DNA of 64,000 bases from an uncultured Lachnospiraceae bacterium. Its GTDB lineage: Bacteria > Bacillota > Clostridia > Lachnospirales > Lachnospiraceae. The notes under the pieces were generated by a model, which searched no databases, was not told the DNA's origin, and worked only from the letters and a program-made list of their open reading frames with translations. Below are positions 52,656 to 61,448 of the stretch, one piece after another. The position numbers were made by a program, and so were the translations under genes. The stretch is from positions 1 to 64,000 of the forward strand of contig CATLHM010000015.1 in the NCBI GenBank assembly GCA_949949005.1. Reading direction: 5' to 3'. Each line of letters starts with the position of its first letter. Positions within the stretch are counted from its first letter, which is position 1.

Positions 52656-53582
52656 TCAAATTCCGGTTTCTGCATCAGCAGTTGCAAAACTGCTTCCCCA
52701 TAGATTCTCATAGATTCGGTTAAAATCATAATCCGGCGCAGAATCTTCTGCCACACGGCAAATATCTGCGACAGTTCCCTCATCCTCCTCCAATTCCGCT
52801 GCAATGGTTTCCGCCGCTTTACCCCTGGCAAGCTTTTTGCAGACCAGTTTAATTAAATGTATTTTCTCGCCCTTTGTCTCGCCTATTGCTTCGCCCTCTT
52901 CTCTGGCGTATGCCAGCTCTTCCCATTTCTGCATATACTTCACTCCCATCTTCTCTGACAACTTAATCTTCCTTACGCTCTTATGGATTTGCTTGAGCCT
53001 CCTGCTGTCCGAGGATTCCGCCACCCTGTCCGTAGTTACGGTAATATACTCCATAAGATCTAAGAACTCCTGCGAAAATTCTTCCCTGTTGGTTCCCTGT
53101 GTGTTGATAAAAACCCTCATCGCACCGTCACCCAACCTCAGCTCCGGACACTCCCGGCAGGTTCCTTCAAAGGTATAACGGTAGAGTCCCTTTTCGAAAA
53201 TATCAAAGGGCGCTATCAATATGAAGCAGCTGTTGTTCAGCAGGTTAAAGTTGGTGGTTCCCGGTTCCAGCAGGGAAACATCCAGCTGTGCCTGATATAA
53301 ACGGCTGCGCTTCCTCAAGTTTCCGGTATCCGTCTTCTGCATTTCGGTATAGTAGACTTTTTTGCTCCGGTCCATGCTCACCACATCCAGCCGCACCTGG
53401 CGCAGTTGTGGGGAGACGCGCAGTTCTTTCTCAGTCTCCGGCCTGGTGAGCAGGTGGATCTCATTTTCCAAAAGGATACTGATCAGAGCCTCATAGGACT
53501 CCATGTCCTCCATGACCTCATCAAAAAGAAACTTGTCCACCAGATTTAAGTCCTGGAGCTTTGTAACCACATTGTTATCCAT
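52656..53582 (-). CDS. PD-(D/E)XK nuclease family transposase-like protein, gene B
   Basis: 308 residues, a close paralogue of gene A (49755). It has the same core VRLDVVSMDRSKKVYYTEMQ and a C-terminal insertion (AIGETKGEK) relative to A. GGAGG lies 7 bases before the ATG at 53582. Leader and promoter are conserved with gene A, but the sequences beyond the two 3' ends differ, so each is an independent unit. With gene A it brackets the SASA esterase and P-loop kinase genes. Recombination-promoting activity is inferred from the Rpn family. Confidence 0.88.
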   Translation of the reverse strand: MDNNVVTKLQDLNLVDKFLFDEVMEDMESYEALISILLENEIHLLTRPETEKELRVSPQLRQVRLDVVSMDRSKKVYYTEMQKTDTGNLRKRSRLYQAQLDVSLLEPGTTNFNLLNNSCFILIAPFDIFEKGLYRYTFEGTCRECPELRLGDGAMRVFINTQGTNREEFSQEFLDLMEYITVTTDRVAESSDSRRLKQIHKSVRKIKLSEKMGVKYMQKWEELAYAREEGEAIGETKGEKIHLIKLVCKKLARGKAAETIAAELEEDEGTVADICRVAEDSAPDYDFNRIYENLWGSSFATADAETGI

Positions 53583-53850
53583 ACATTTTCCTCCTTTGCA
53601 CGCAGGAAATTTCCTTATCCGAAGAAAAATTCTAAAAGGAAATGCACAGACAAACGATCAACCGCCGCTTCTTGGCGAACCATGCCTGCTCGTCTGTTAT
53701 CCTGCTGTATTTTGATTATTTGGGTTTAAAAGCAGGATTTCAGGAAATAGAGAACAGACTGTTCTTTCAGACGCGGCAGATACGTGATTACTGCCGGAAG
53801 AAATCTTTTGCTTTATATGGTATTGTATCACAGTATAATTGATATTACAA
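53583..53850 (-). promoter_or_regulatory. Leader and promoter of PD-(D/E)XK gene B
   Basis: Minus-strand -35 TTGTAA (53845-53850), a 17-base spacer and -10 TACAAT (53822-53827). The leader matches that of gene A, including CAGGATTTCAG and GAGAACAGACTGTTCTTTCAG. From 53851 to 53935 I see nothing. Confidence 0.72.
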
Positions 53851-53935
53851 CAACTATTTTGTGAATCCGTAAAAATTCTCTGAGGTTAATTGCTGACAAT
53901 AAGACCCACTGCAGACGCCGCATCCGGATTCCTTT

Positions 53936-54712
53936 CTATTGCTCCTTTTCTACTCTTATCTGCCATGCCACTTTCCGCGTTTCACGCCGGAGCATCAAAA
54001 TACCAAACACGAATAATAAAATCCCGATTCCAATCGGTGCAAAAGCAAAGCTGCCCTCGAAATCCCACAGCTTATTCAAAACAGCTCCATTGAAAAGTGA
54101 AAAAGCATTATTCACAACATGGATCACCACCCCGATATAGACATTGTCGGTCAAAATAACGGCGTACCCGATGATCACGCCCATAAACAAAGCTGAAATA
54201 AACTGGACGCCGTTTAAATGCCAGATTGCAAACAGGAAACTTGAAATAAGGACTGCATAGAGGTTGCCCCGTCTCTGCCTTGCGACGTGAAAAATAACCC
54301 CACGGTAAAATATATCCTCCGTCGCAGGCCCAAGCAAAGCCGTATACAGGATTCCCGGTAATGTATTTACAAATACCGCATTGTTCGATATCGATACTTC
54401 CCCGATATCCCTTAAACTTTTTTCTACGAAATCCAGAAAAAACAGTAACAAGGCTCTGTGCCCAAGGCATATCCCAACCCCTATGACGGCTGCCCAAACG
54501 CAATATTTCAATTCTTTCCTTCCCAATGAACACAGAGCAGGCTCTTTGCATAAATAACTCCGGAAAATGTAAATAGAAATCAAAGTAATAAACACCTGGC
54601 TGTATGCGCTTAACGTCCATCCCCACACAGGGTCTGCTACCGGTATCATACTCATCAATAAATGTGCCAGCACACATATTGTCTCAAATATTACCCAAAT
54701 CACCAATTCCAC
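53936..54712 (-). CDS. CPBP family intramembrane metalloprotease
   Basis: 258 residues with about seven membrane helices and the three CPBP motifs: ATEDIFYRG (residues about 130), FAIWHLN and VIHVVNNAF. The first motif is normally EExxxR; here it is ED, a conservative change. Such proteins process peptides or act in bacteriocin self-immunity. The start is GTG at 54712, with GGGGG 10 bases upstream. Its promoter overlaps the end of the LacI gene and resembles the promoters of the two PD-(D/E)XK genes. Confidence 0.85.
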   Translation of the reverse strand: MELVIWVIFETICVLAHLLMSMIPVADPVWGWTLSAYSQVFITLISIYIFRSYLCKEPALCSLGRKELKYCVWAAVIGVGICLGHRALLLFFLDFVEKSLRDIGEVSISNNAVFVNTLPGILYTALLGPATEDIFYRGVIFHVARQRRGNLYAVLISSFLFAIWHLNGVQFISALFMGVIIGYAVILTDNVYIGVVIHVVNNAFSLFNGAVLNKLWDFEGSFAFAPIGIGILLFVFGILMLRRETRKVAWQIRVEKEQ

Positions 54713-54801
54713 TTAACTTCATCCCCCTCTGCGGCTTCCATATCTGTTCAGAAAGATCCCCTTCACAATTTCGTATCAAGCATAGCACCCTATTTCATAG
54801 T

Positions 54802-54830
54802 ATTGTAACATGGCGTGATTGATATTTCAA
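54802..54830 (-). promoter_or_regulatory. Promoter of CPBP gene
   Basis: Minus-strand -35 TTGAAA (54825-54830), a 17-base spacer and -10 TACAAT (54802-54807). The -35 lies within the palindrome TGATTG-ATATTT-CAATCA. The whole segment resembles 50889-50920. Confidence 0.65.
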
Positions 54831-55885
54831 TCAACGACCCCGGTGCTTCCCCTCACAAAAAGCATTGGCTCTACCATCTGCAGCTTTTCCACCGGCATAC
54901 CATGAATCCGCCCAATGGCAGCCTTTACCAGCAGAGAGCCATACTCTTCATAATCATAATCGACACTGGTTAGGCAGGGCATGGCGGTCTCCGCTATGTA
55001 GGTATTGTCAAAGCTGGCCACCGCTATATCCTCCGGAATCTTTCCTCCGTGCTCACGGATGCTCTGCATGACCCCAAGGGCCCCATAGTCGTTGATTGCA
55101 ATCACCGCCGTAGGCATGGCAGACAGGTCTTTTTTCTGATACAGCTCATTCATCTGGGTATAGCCGGAACGGATGTCATAACCGCCGCCTTGCCCGATCA
55201 GGTCCGGGTCAAAGGACAGCCCGCTGCTCTTCAAAATCTGTTTGTAACGCATCACCTTCTCGTAGGTGGACAGCACGTCCATTTTTCCGCCGAGTACGGC
55301 GATTCTTTCGTGACCGAGAGAGAGCAGATGCCCCATCAGAAGATCCTTGGACTTCATATGGTCGATCCTCACCATATCGCACCCTGTTCCGTCCAGCTTC
55401 CCGGTCAGGATGACAGGAATCTGCTCCATGATAGTATTGATCCGCTCCGCGTACTCTATATTGGTAACCAGCTCGTCTGCGTGTCCGCCCAAAAGAATGA
55501 TGGCATCCACCCTCTGCTCTTTAAGCTTTCCCAGCAATTGCTCTTCCAGCTTCATATCCCTTAAAAAGTTGTATACGGATACACTGTAATTTTCCTTTCT
55601 GGCCGCCTGCTCGCAGGCCGCGAACATGGAAGCATAATAGGGATTTCTGATGTCGGCCATCAAAAGTCCGATCATACGGCTTCTGGCGTCAGCAAGCCCC
55701 TTTGCCAGGGCGTTGGGGGTAAAGCTGTATTTCTCCACCGCCGCCAGAACCCTTTCCTTTTTGGCCGCATTGACCCTTGCGCTGCCTGTCAGAACTCTGG
55801 AAACGGTGGAGGCCGACACCCCTGCCTCCGCCGCTATATCATAAATTGTAATTTTCCTGTTGTCGCCTGTTATCGAGGGACGCAT
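54827..55885 (-). CDS. LacI family transcriptional regulator
   Basis: 352 residues. The N-terminal helix-turn-helix is ITIYDIAAEAGVSASTVSRV with the hinge NALAKGLADARSRMIGLL. The periplasmic-binding-like domain includes AIIALNDYG-type and VASFDNTYIAETAMPCLTSV segments (the first reads AVIAINDYGALG). AGGAGG lies 6 bases before the ATG. It stands alone and probably controls sugar genes elsewhere or nearby; no clear operator pair was found next to it. Confidence 0.93.
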   Translation of the reverse strand: MRPSITGDNRKITIYDIAAEAGVSASTVSRVLTGSARVNAAKKERVLAAVEKYSFTPNALAKGLADARSRMIGLLMADIRNPYYASMFAACEQAARKENYSVSVYNFLRDMKLEEQLLGKLKEQRVDAIILLGGHADELVTNIEYAERINTIMEQIPVILTGKLDGTGCDMVRIDHMKSKDLLMGHLLSLGHERIAVLGGKMDVLSTYEKVMRYKQILKSSGLSFDPDLIGQGGGYDIRSGYTQMNELYQKKDLSAMPTAVIAINDYGALGVMQSIREHGGKIPEDIAVASFDNTYIAETAMPCLTSVDYDYEEYGSLLVKAAIGRIHGMPVEKLQMVEPMLFVRGSTGVVD

Positions 55886-56373
55886 TTCTGTTCCTCCTGA
55901 TTATCATTATTCTGCTACAGTAAACCACCATATCGGCATACAGATACCACCATGAATGAAAGGGGTTTACTTTGGCCCTCCGGCGGATGCACACAAAATG
56001 CCAAAAGCAGACATTTTGGCGCTGTACGGTCAGCGCAGCAAGTGCGCAGACCTACCGTAAGTGTTCGATACTTTCAAAATAAAAGCCAAAAATTTTTGTC
56101 TTGGCTTCCACTCTATTTTACTACACTGCCAGGTTCTTTTTCCGCTGCTTTTCACGAACTGCATCGTGGGGACACGAATTGCTGACGCGGAGGGCTTTCC
56201 GGCGGTAAATACGCCAAGTTATTTTGTCGTGCGCCAAATTCGGGAGCCGTAGCCGCCATCGTCTCCCGAATTTGACAGACCAGGTGGTCTTAATATCACG
56301 CAAAGTGGGGGATACAGATGGCGGGAATGAATTTTCAAACACGCTCTGGCCGCCAGCAATTTTCAACCACTCT
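55886..56373. other. Gene-free region with long hairpin
   Basis: 488 bases with no convincing gene. A perfect 12-base inverted repeat, CAAATTCGGGAG (56235-56246) with CTCCCGAATTTG (56263-56274), encloses a 16-base loop. Base composition is close to the surroundings. A leftward 81-codon frame (56121-56366) runs through the hairpin but lacks a ribosome binding site. Confidence 0.5.
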
Positions 56374-57177
56374 CTACGAACTCGCGCTGTTATAATGCCT
56401 TACGCCGCCCTTCCACACAAGGACAGTCAGGATCGTAAATACTGCCGTTACCGCCGCTCCCTGCAGCGCCAGCCGGATCCCCATTTCCCCGCTCATGCTC
56501 TGTACCGGCAGGGTGGCCATGATTCCATAGGGCAGGAAAAAGCAGAAAATCACCCGCCAGATTCCATAAAAGGCAATGCCGGGCAGCTTCATGCACAGCT
56601 CCAGCGCCGCATCCTCAAGCTGTTCCATCCGGGCGTTGGTCACCAGATAAAAGCAGACACACCGGATCAGCACCATCATGTCATAGTGCAGCAAAGTCAT
56701 CATAATCACCCAGCCCAGATAGGCCAATACCTTCCCTGCGCCTGGTGTGATCCCCATCTTAGATACCCCGTAGCCAATGATACACAGGCTCATAAACACC
56801 AGCGGAATGGAGCCGGGATTGATCTTCTCAAAAGTAAGCCGAAGCAAAGGGCTCACCGGTTTGGTCAGGTAGAGGTCCAGCTCTCCCTTTTTGATTTTTT
56901 CCGGAAGCTGCCGGATTCCAAAAAAATAAACCACCATGCCCACTGCATTGATCAGGGAAAAGGTTCCTATAAACAAAATCATTTCCCCCTCTCCCCAACT
57001 GCCGATCCTCTCCACATTGGAATAAACGATCCGAAAAACCATGAGCTGTACGACAAACAAGCTGCCGTCCACAAAAAACGGCCCGAAAAATCCCAGCTGG
57101 AACATCATCAGCCCCTGAAACCGGATACGCATCAGTTCTCTCAATACTCTGAAATTCTTTTTCCATCTTTTTCTCAT
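56374..57177 (-). CDS. ABC-2 type permease (DUF990 type), subunit 2
   Basis: 267 residues with six membrane helices and the family segment GELDLYLTKPVSPLLRLTFE, which matches DUF990 permeases. It overlaps the preceding permease gene by 4 bases (ATGA). Pairs of DUF990 permeases with one ATPase form heterodimeric exporters of unknown substrate; related genes affect daunorubicin-like drugs or pigments in other bacteria. Confidence 0.88.
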   Translation of the reverse strand: MRKRWKKNFRVLRELMRIRFQGLMMFQLGFFGPFFVDGSLFVVQLMVFRIVYSNVERIGSWGEGEMILFIGTFSLINAVGMVVYFFGIRQLPEKIKKGELDLYLTKPVSPLLRLTFEKINPGSIPLVFMSLCIIGYGVSKMGITPGAGKVLAYLGWVIMMTLLHYDMMVLIRCVCFYLVTNARMEQLEDAALELCMKLPGIAFYGIWRVIFCFFLPYGIMATLPVQSMSGEMGIRLALQGAAVTAVFTILTVLVWKGGVRHYNSASS

Positions 57178-57992
57178 ATTCCCACCCCGTCATACTTCCT
57201 TCTGTAGCTGTTCCAGGTAACTGTAATCACAACCTGCAAAAACGCACACCAGCCTGCCAGGATCAGGATCCCCGACAGCGCCTCCTGCCTGCACCGTCCC
57301 GTCAGCAGCATGGACGGCAGATAGGTCACATAGTAAAAAGGCAGATACCTCATCAGCCTGACGATCCCCTCCGGAAACAGCGCCAATGGTACAATAGTTC
57401 CTGTCACCAGAGAAATCAAATTGTTTTTAATCATCAAAAAGGTGCTGATCTCCTGGTACTTCAACGTCAAAATCCCCAGGTAATAGTTAAGCTCTACCAT
57501 AAACAAAAGGCCCAGCAAAACCATAACCACTGCGCAGATCAGTATCAGCGGCTCCCCGGTAAACACAAACCGGATCCGAAACAGAAAAATCCATATTACC
57601 GCTGCCAGAAAGTCAAAGGCAAGGTAAAAAAGCACCACCCCTGCCTCCATGGCGATAAAATATCCCTCTGTGTTGATCGGCAGCACCACATAGTTCGTAA
57701 AAGTGCCATTGCGGATCCGCCAGAATATTTCCTCGCTGATACCTCCCGACATTTCAAGCTGGGACAAAAAGGAACTGATGATGTAATAGGACAGCATCCC
57801 ATGAAAAGTGAATCCGGCGACCACTTCCTTCTGCTGAAATATAATTCCCCAGAGCAAAAAGGCAAAAAGGATTTTTGAGATGGTAAAAAGCATATTAAAA
57901 ATCACATCTGCCCGCCATGCAAGCTGGGCTTTCAGATTCAAATAGGCGGCTTCCGCATATTTTCGGTATCCTGACCAGGGTTTAATCTTCAT
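57174..57992 (-). CDS. ABC-2 type permease (DUF990 type), subunit 1
   Basis: 272 residues with six membrane helices. It shows GTFTNYVVLPINTEGYFIAM, parallel to the LDLYLTKP segment of its partner. ATG 57992 is chosen for the GGAGGG 8 bases upstream; longer frames start inside the ATPase gene. It overlaps the ATPase end by 11 bases. It forms the membrane part of the exporter together with subunit 2. Confidence 0.88.
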   Translation of the reverse strand: MKIKPWSGYRKYAEAAYLNLKAQLAWRADVIFNMLFTISKILFAFLLWGIIFQQKEVVAGFTFHGMLSYYIISSFLSQLEMSGGISEEIFWRIRNGTFTNYVVLPINTEGYFIAMEAGVVLFYLAFDFLAAVIWIFLFRIRFVFTGEPLILICAVVMVLLGLLFMVELNYYLGILTLKYQEISTFLMIKNNLISLVTGTIVPLALFPEGIVRLMRYLPFYYVTYLPSMLLTGRCRQEALSGILILAGWCAFLQVVITVTWNSYRRKYDGVGI

Positions 57993-58968
57993 ATCTGCTG
58001 CCCTCCTGATAAATCCTCTCCACCACGGTTCCAATCTCATCCTCCTCCACGGAAATGTCCGCCGGATTCCATGGCATAACGGCGGCAAGAGCCGCGCCGG
58101 ACTCCTCCCTGGGCACCATAAATACCAGCTTATGGGGCGTCCTTTCCAGTATCCGGGCCATCGGCAGGCTTATCTCCCAGGGCAGTTCCTCCGAAAAACA
58201 GGCTGTAATCTTTTTGTTCTTCTGGTATTTTGCAAACAGTTCCTCTGTCTTTCCGTCATAAACCTTGCAGCCGTGATGAATAACCACCGAGCGCTGGCAC
58301 AGCGTGGAAATATCCTCCATATAATGGGAGGTGAGAATAATGGATGTCCCTTTTTCCTGATTCACCTGCTTTAAAAATTTCCGTATCTGATTCGAGGCAA
58401 TGGCATCCAGACCGATTGAGGGCTCATCCAGGAACAAGACCCGCGGCCCGTGCAAAAGCGCCACCATCAGCTCCATCTTCATCCGCTCCCCAAGGGAGAG
58501 GGTGCGCACCTGTACATCCAACAGCTCCCTCACATCAAACAGCTCCGCAAAATACTCCTTTGTCTCCTGAAACTGCTTTTCATCCAGTTCATAGATCTCC
58601 TTAAACAGGCGCATGGTATCGTTGGTGGTCAATTCAAAAAATAACTGGCTCTTTTGTCCCATCACCACTGCATACTGCCGCTTAAATTCATTTTTCAGAT
58701 CATTCGGATAAAATCCCATGACACTGATCCTGCCCGAGGTAGGCGCAATAATGCCGGTGAGCATCTTCGTAAGCGTAGTCTTCCCTGCGCCGTTGGGCCC
58801 GATCAGCCCGATAAACTCTCCTTCCTCCAGAGTAAAATCGAAATTCCTGACAGCGGATTTCTCTTCATATTCCCGCCTCCAAAGACTCCTGATACTGCCG
58901 GATAATCCCTCCGGCTTCACAAACCTGCGGTAAGTCTTCGTGAGATTTTCTGTTTCAATAATATTCAT
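57982..58968 (-). CDS. ABC transporter ATP-binding protein (DUF990 exporter)
   Basis: 328 residues with Walker A GPNGAGKT, signature LSLGERMKMEL, Walker B VLFLDEPSIGLD and the H-loop in TSHYMED. The long N-terminal insertion (SLWRREYEEKSAV) and extended C-terminus match ATPases that serve DUF990 permeases. AGGAGG lies 5 bases before the ATG. The two-hairpin repeat copy B lies directly upstream, between any promoter and the ribosome binding site. Confidence 0.93.
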   Translation of the reverse strand: MNIIETENLTKTYRRFVKPEGLSGSIRSLWRREYEEKSAVRNFDFTLEEGEFIGLIGPNGAGKTTLTKMLTGIIAPTSGRISVMGFYPNDLKNEFKRQYAVVMGQKSQLFFELTTNDTMRLFKEIYELDEKQFQETKEYFAELFDVRELLDVQVRTLSLGERMKMELMVALLHGPRVLFLDEPSIGLDAIASNQIRKFLKQVNQEKGTSIILTSHYMEDISTLCQRSVVIHHGCKVYDGKTEELFAKYQKNKKITACFSEELPWEISLPMARILERTPHKLVFMVPREESGAALAAVMPWNPADISVEEDEIGTVVERIYQEGSRYED

Positions 58969-58983
58969 TTTTATCCTCCTGCA

Positions 58984-59047
58984 TACCGCAAGCTATGCTT
59001 GCGGTACTGCCACCAATAAGAAGTTTAGGAAGTCTACTTCCAAACTT
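58984..59047. repeat. Two-hairpin repeat element, copy B
   Basis: TACCGCAAGC-TAT-GCTTGCGGTA (58984-59006), then AAGTTTAGGAAGT-CT-ACTTCCAAACTT (59021-59047), the second with one bulged base. The loop changes relative to copy A (28777-28839) keep the stems intact. Confidence 0.8.
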
Positions 59048-59147
59048 TCCTCCATGCCGTGTTTTCCCGAAAGCGCAATGCCCTGCACATATCGGGATTT
59101 CACCGAATACAACAGCTCCCCCTCTTTTAGGGACATGTTTATACATA

Positions 59148-59211
59148 ACAAAAGCCAGCCACTGCTCGTTCTGCCTGTGTAAAAGGCATACTACTTCCGT
59201 GGCTGGCTTTA
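59148..59211. other. Long-range inverted repeat
   Basis: AAAGCCAGCCAC (near 59150-59161) and GTGGCTGGCTTT (near 59199-59210) are perfectly complementary across about 37 bases. No T tract follows. No gene is apparent from 58969 to 59716. Confidence 0.5.
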
Positions 59212-59220
59212 GCGGCATAT

Positions 59221-59420
59221 TTCCTTATGCGGGCCTGCAATTGAGCAGGGGAGATTTTCTCCCTGCTCGCCGCGCGGGGCGCGTGTTGCCTCGGCAACTA
59301 TTTTCCTTACGCGCCCCTGTGCAATCGAGTAGGGGAACGCTCTTCTCCCCTGCTCGCCGCGCGGGGCGCACGTTGCGTTAGCAACAATTTCATCTGTGCG
59401 CCCCTGTGCATAAAAAAGCA
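59221..59420. repeat. Tandem repeats of about 85 bases with internal hairpins
   Basis: Unit 1 is 59221-59302, unit 2 is 59303-59389, and a partial unit 3 follows. Shared blocks include CTGCTCGCCGCGCGGGGCGC and a GTTGC/GCAAC hairpin. Inside the units, GAGCAGGGGAGA/TCTCCCTGCTC can pair. Units differ by about 20 percent, so the array is old. Confidence 0.8.
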
Positions 59421-59716
59421 CAGCCCGGTATAAGGCTATGCTCTCCATTTTATTCCAGTATTATTTCCTTAGAGAAGTATATGATAAGCATTTACAAGGC
59501 AAAAAAGGACATAGCTGTACTTTCAAAACGCCGTCTTCCCCTGTGGAGCCGGTTTATCACCAATAAATTCCCAGCTATTTCCTCCAACTGTTTAGTTGTC
59601 TGATTGCTCCCTGTCCACCAAGCTTAACATACATTCTCTCCTTTTTTTATTCTGAATATCAGTATAATCTGGAGCGAAAAATCTGTCAATAGGAATTTTT
59701 TAGTGATTTTTTTCTT

Positions 59717-61231
59717 CTAAGCCAGCCACTTCCCGGAACGGCTGTTTCCTACACGGTGAATTTTTCCGCTTTTCTGCAATTGAACCGTCATACGCTTTAT
59801 TGTCCTAAGTGGCAGTCCGGTTTTCTGGCTCATTTGTTTCTGTGTGATCTCACCATTCCCACGGATCAAAGAGATTAATTTTTCTTCGTCTGTCAAAATC
59901 TCGCTGGCAATGACGCCATCGGTGCCAACTTTGGTGCCATCGGTGCCAACTTTGGTGCCATCGGTGCCAACTTTGGTGCCAGCCTTGGCGTCATAAAATA
60001 TCTCACGCTCGCTTACATATTTTGGCTCAACTACTCCATAGGAGTCAACCACCGGCCTTTTGCGATACAAATTAATCCGAAAGTCGCTCCCCATGTCCAC
60101 AAGTTCCGGTTTCTGCAGACCATAATCGTGTGCTTCCTCAAACATTTTCGGAATACCGGTTCCCCATGCTTCCACCATGTTCATATAAGCAAAAATCTTT
60201 GCAATTACTCCATTTCGGATTTTTGAAATTCCCGCTTTCATTTTTTCAATCGTCAAATCCTTATCCAGCATTCCCGGAGAAGTAACTTCAAGCCGGTCAT
60301 CAAAAAGTGCCACCTGCACCTTTCCCGGGCAAAGATAGGAACGATGACATACGGCGTTTGTGATAATTTCACGTATCGTGCGAATTGGCAGTTCATAAAT
60401 ATCCTGCCGGGCAAGGCCATCAATGCGGGCCCCCAAATCTATATGCTCAAGCACAAAAGCATATGCCGATTCCACCTCTTCATCAATGCAGCCGGAGAAT
60501 TCCTTACGGGTTATAAAAATATTGCGGGTCATTCCCTTAAATACCGCGCACTGAATCGCCGCATCCGGATATTCCTCCAATCTGCCATCCAGCAGTTGAT
60601 AGCCGTTAGTCGCATAATATTTTCCTTTTTCCGAAAGAACCACCTTAAATGAGAGAAGCTGGCTGATTCCTATCCTTCTTAAGGCAGCCCCCGCTTCCTC
60701 GTTTGCACACAGCTCCTTTGCATGCTGATAAAGTCTGTCACAAAACCTGCTCATTTCGTCCTCGGATAACTCACGTTCCACCTTTTCCGAATCAAAGCTT
60801 CGGTTTCTGGCCGATAACGTCATCTCCTGAATCTGATAGATTGCCGCTTTCCTTGTTGTACCGGACACGCGCAGATATACTCCTTCAATAATTCCCTGAC
60901 TTTTAATACAATAAGGGCGCTGCATACCGGCCGGAATGTCCACAACGATAATATACTTTCCGTCAAATTCCTGTATCCCTGCACTGGGAGTAATTTTAGG
61001 CTCACAACTGTCATAAATTGCATTGGTGACCGCATCCATTTTCTCAAAAACTTCCTCTCTGGAAAATCCTGCGATCTGCCAGGTCTTATCCTCCACGCCA
61101 AAAACCAGACGCCCTCCATTTGCATTCGCAAAAGCCACGACTGTCCGCATATATTTTTCGCTTTTTGGGGGAATATCTGCCTTGTATTCGATCTCCTCCT
61201 TTTCGCCGGTCAGGATTTCTTCAATTATCAT
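59717..61231 (-). CDS. AlbA_2/Schlafen-type ATP-binding regulator
   Basis: 504 residues. The N-terminal AlbA_2 domain (about 9-125) has EYKADIPPKSEKYMRTVVAF and FANANGGRLVFGVED. A GHKL ATPase-like domain (about 280-390) has IREIITNAVCHRSY and GTGIPKMFEEA. A winged helix (about 455-504) contains TQKQMSQKTGLPLRTIKR. Family members are putative DNA-binding regulators of unclear role. Three copies of the heptapeptide GTKVGTD link the last two domains. AAGGAGG lies 10 bases before the ATG. Confidence 0.88.
   Translation of the reverse strand: MIIEEILTGEKEEIEYKADIPPKSEKYMRTVVAFANANGGRLVFGVEDKTWQIAGFSREEVFEKMDAVTNAIYDSCEPKITPSAGIQEFDGKYIIVVDIPAGMQRPYCIKSQGIIEGVYLRVSGTTRKAAIYQIQEMTLSARNRSFDSEKVERELSEDEMSRFCDRLYQHAKELCANEEAGAALRRIGISQLLSFKVVLSEKGKYYATNGYQLLDGRLEEYPDAAIQCAVFKGMTRNIFITRKEFSGCIDEEVESAYAFVLEHIDLGARIDGLARQDIYELPIRTIREIITNAVCHRSYLCPGKVQVALFDDRLEVTSPGMLDKDLTIEKMKAGISKIRNGVIAKIFAYMNMVEAWGTGIPKMFEEAHDYGLQKPELVDMGSDFRINLYRKRPVVDSYGVVEPKYVSEREIFYDAKAGTKVGTDGTKVGTDGTKVGTDGVIASEILTDEEKLISLIRGNGEITQKQMSQKTGLPLRTIKRMTVQLQKSGKIHRVGNSRSGKWLA
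59921..59980. repeat. 21-base tandem repeat inside the AlbA_2 gene
   Basis: Three almost perfect units of GGTGCCAACTTTGGTGCCAT plus C encode GTKVGTD repeats in an interdomain linker. Identity between units suggests recent copy-number change. Confidence 0.9.
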
Positions 61232-61297
61232 AGGATGGTCACCTCCTTGGCCTTACATTTTGCATAATGCTCATATAAAGAATCATATCCTGTTTCT

Positions 61298-61444
61298 ATG
61301 TTTTTATCAACCAGATTTGGACACAAAATCGTACTCTTAGAAGCAACGCTGTACCGCAGAGCAATTGAAAATAATTATGTGGAAGCAGGCATGGCGGCTA
61401 CGGAATATATCCGCACAAAAAGGAGGAAGCAGGCTATCGGATAA
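61298..61444 (+). CDS. Small open frame, possible gene remnant
   Basis: 48 codons from ATG 61298, ending KRRKQAIG. The last 30 residues (RRAIENNYVEAGMAATEYIR) look protein-like, but there is no ribosome binding site and no family I recognise. It may be the tail of a lost gene. It ends 4 bases before the convergent serine hydrolase stop. Confidence 0.25.
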   Translation: MFLSTRFGHKIVLLEATLYRRAIENNYVEAGMAATEYIRTKRRKQAIG

Positions 61445-61448
61445 CCTT

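Noticed and set aside
56121-56366. A leftward 81-codon frame in the gene-free region
   Set aside because: Runs through the strong hairpin, is Arg-rich and has no ribosome binding site. Kept only as a note.
56224-57207. A 327-codon plus-strand frame
   Set aside because: Mostly antisense to the DUF990 permease; His/Gln-rich composition is that of an antisense frame over a membrane protein.
59221-59420. CRISPR array
   Set aside because: Units are about 85 bases, diverged and adjacent, without spacers; no cas genes are present.
59209-59448. A leftward frame with repeated APRGEQG segments
   Set aside because: The repeats are a by-product of the 85-base DNA tandem array; composition and lack of a start site argue against a protein.
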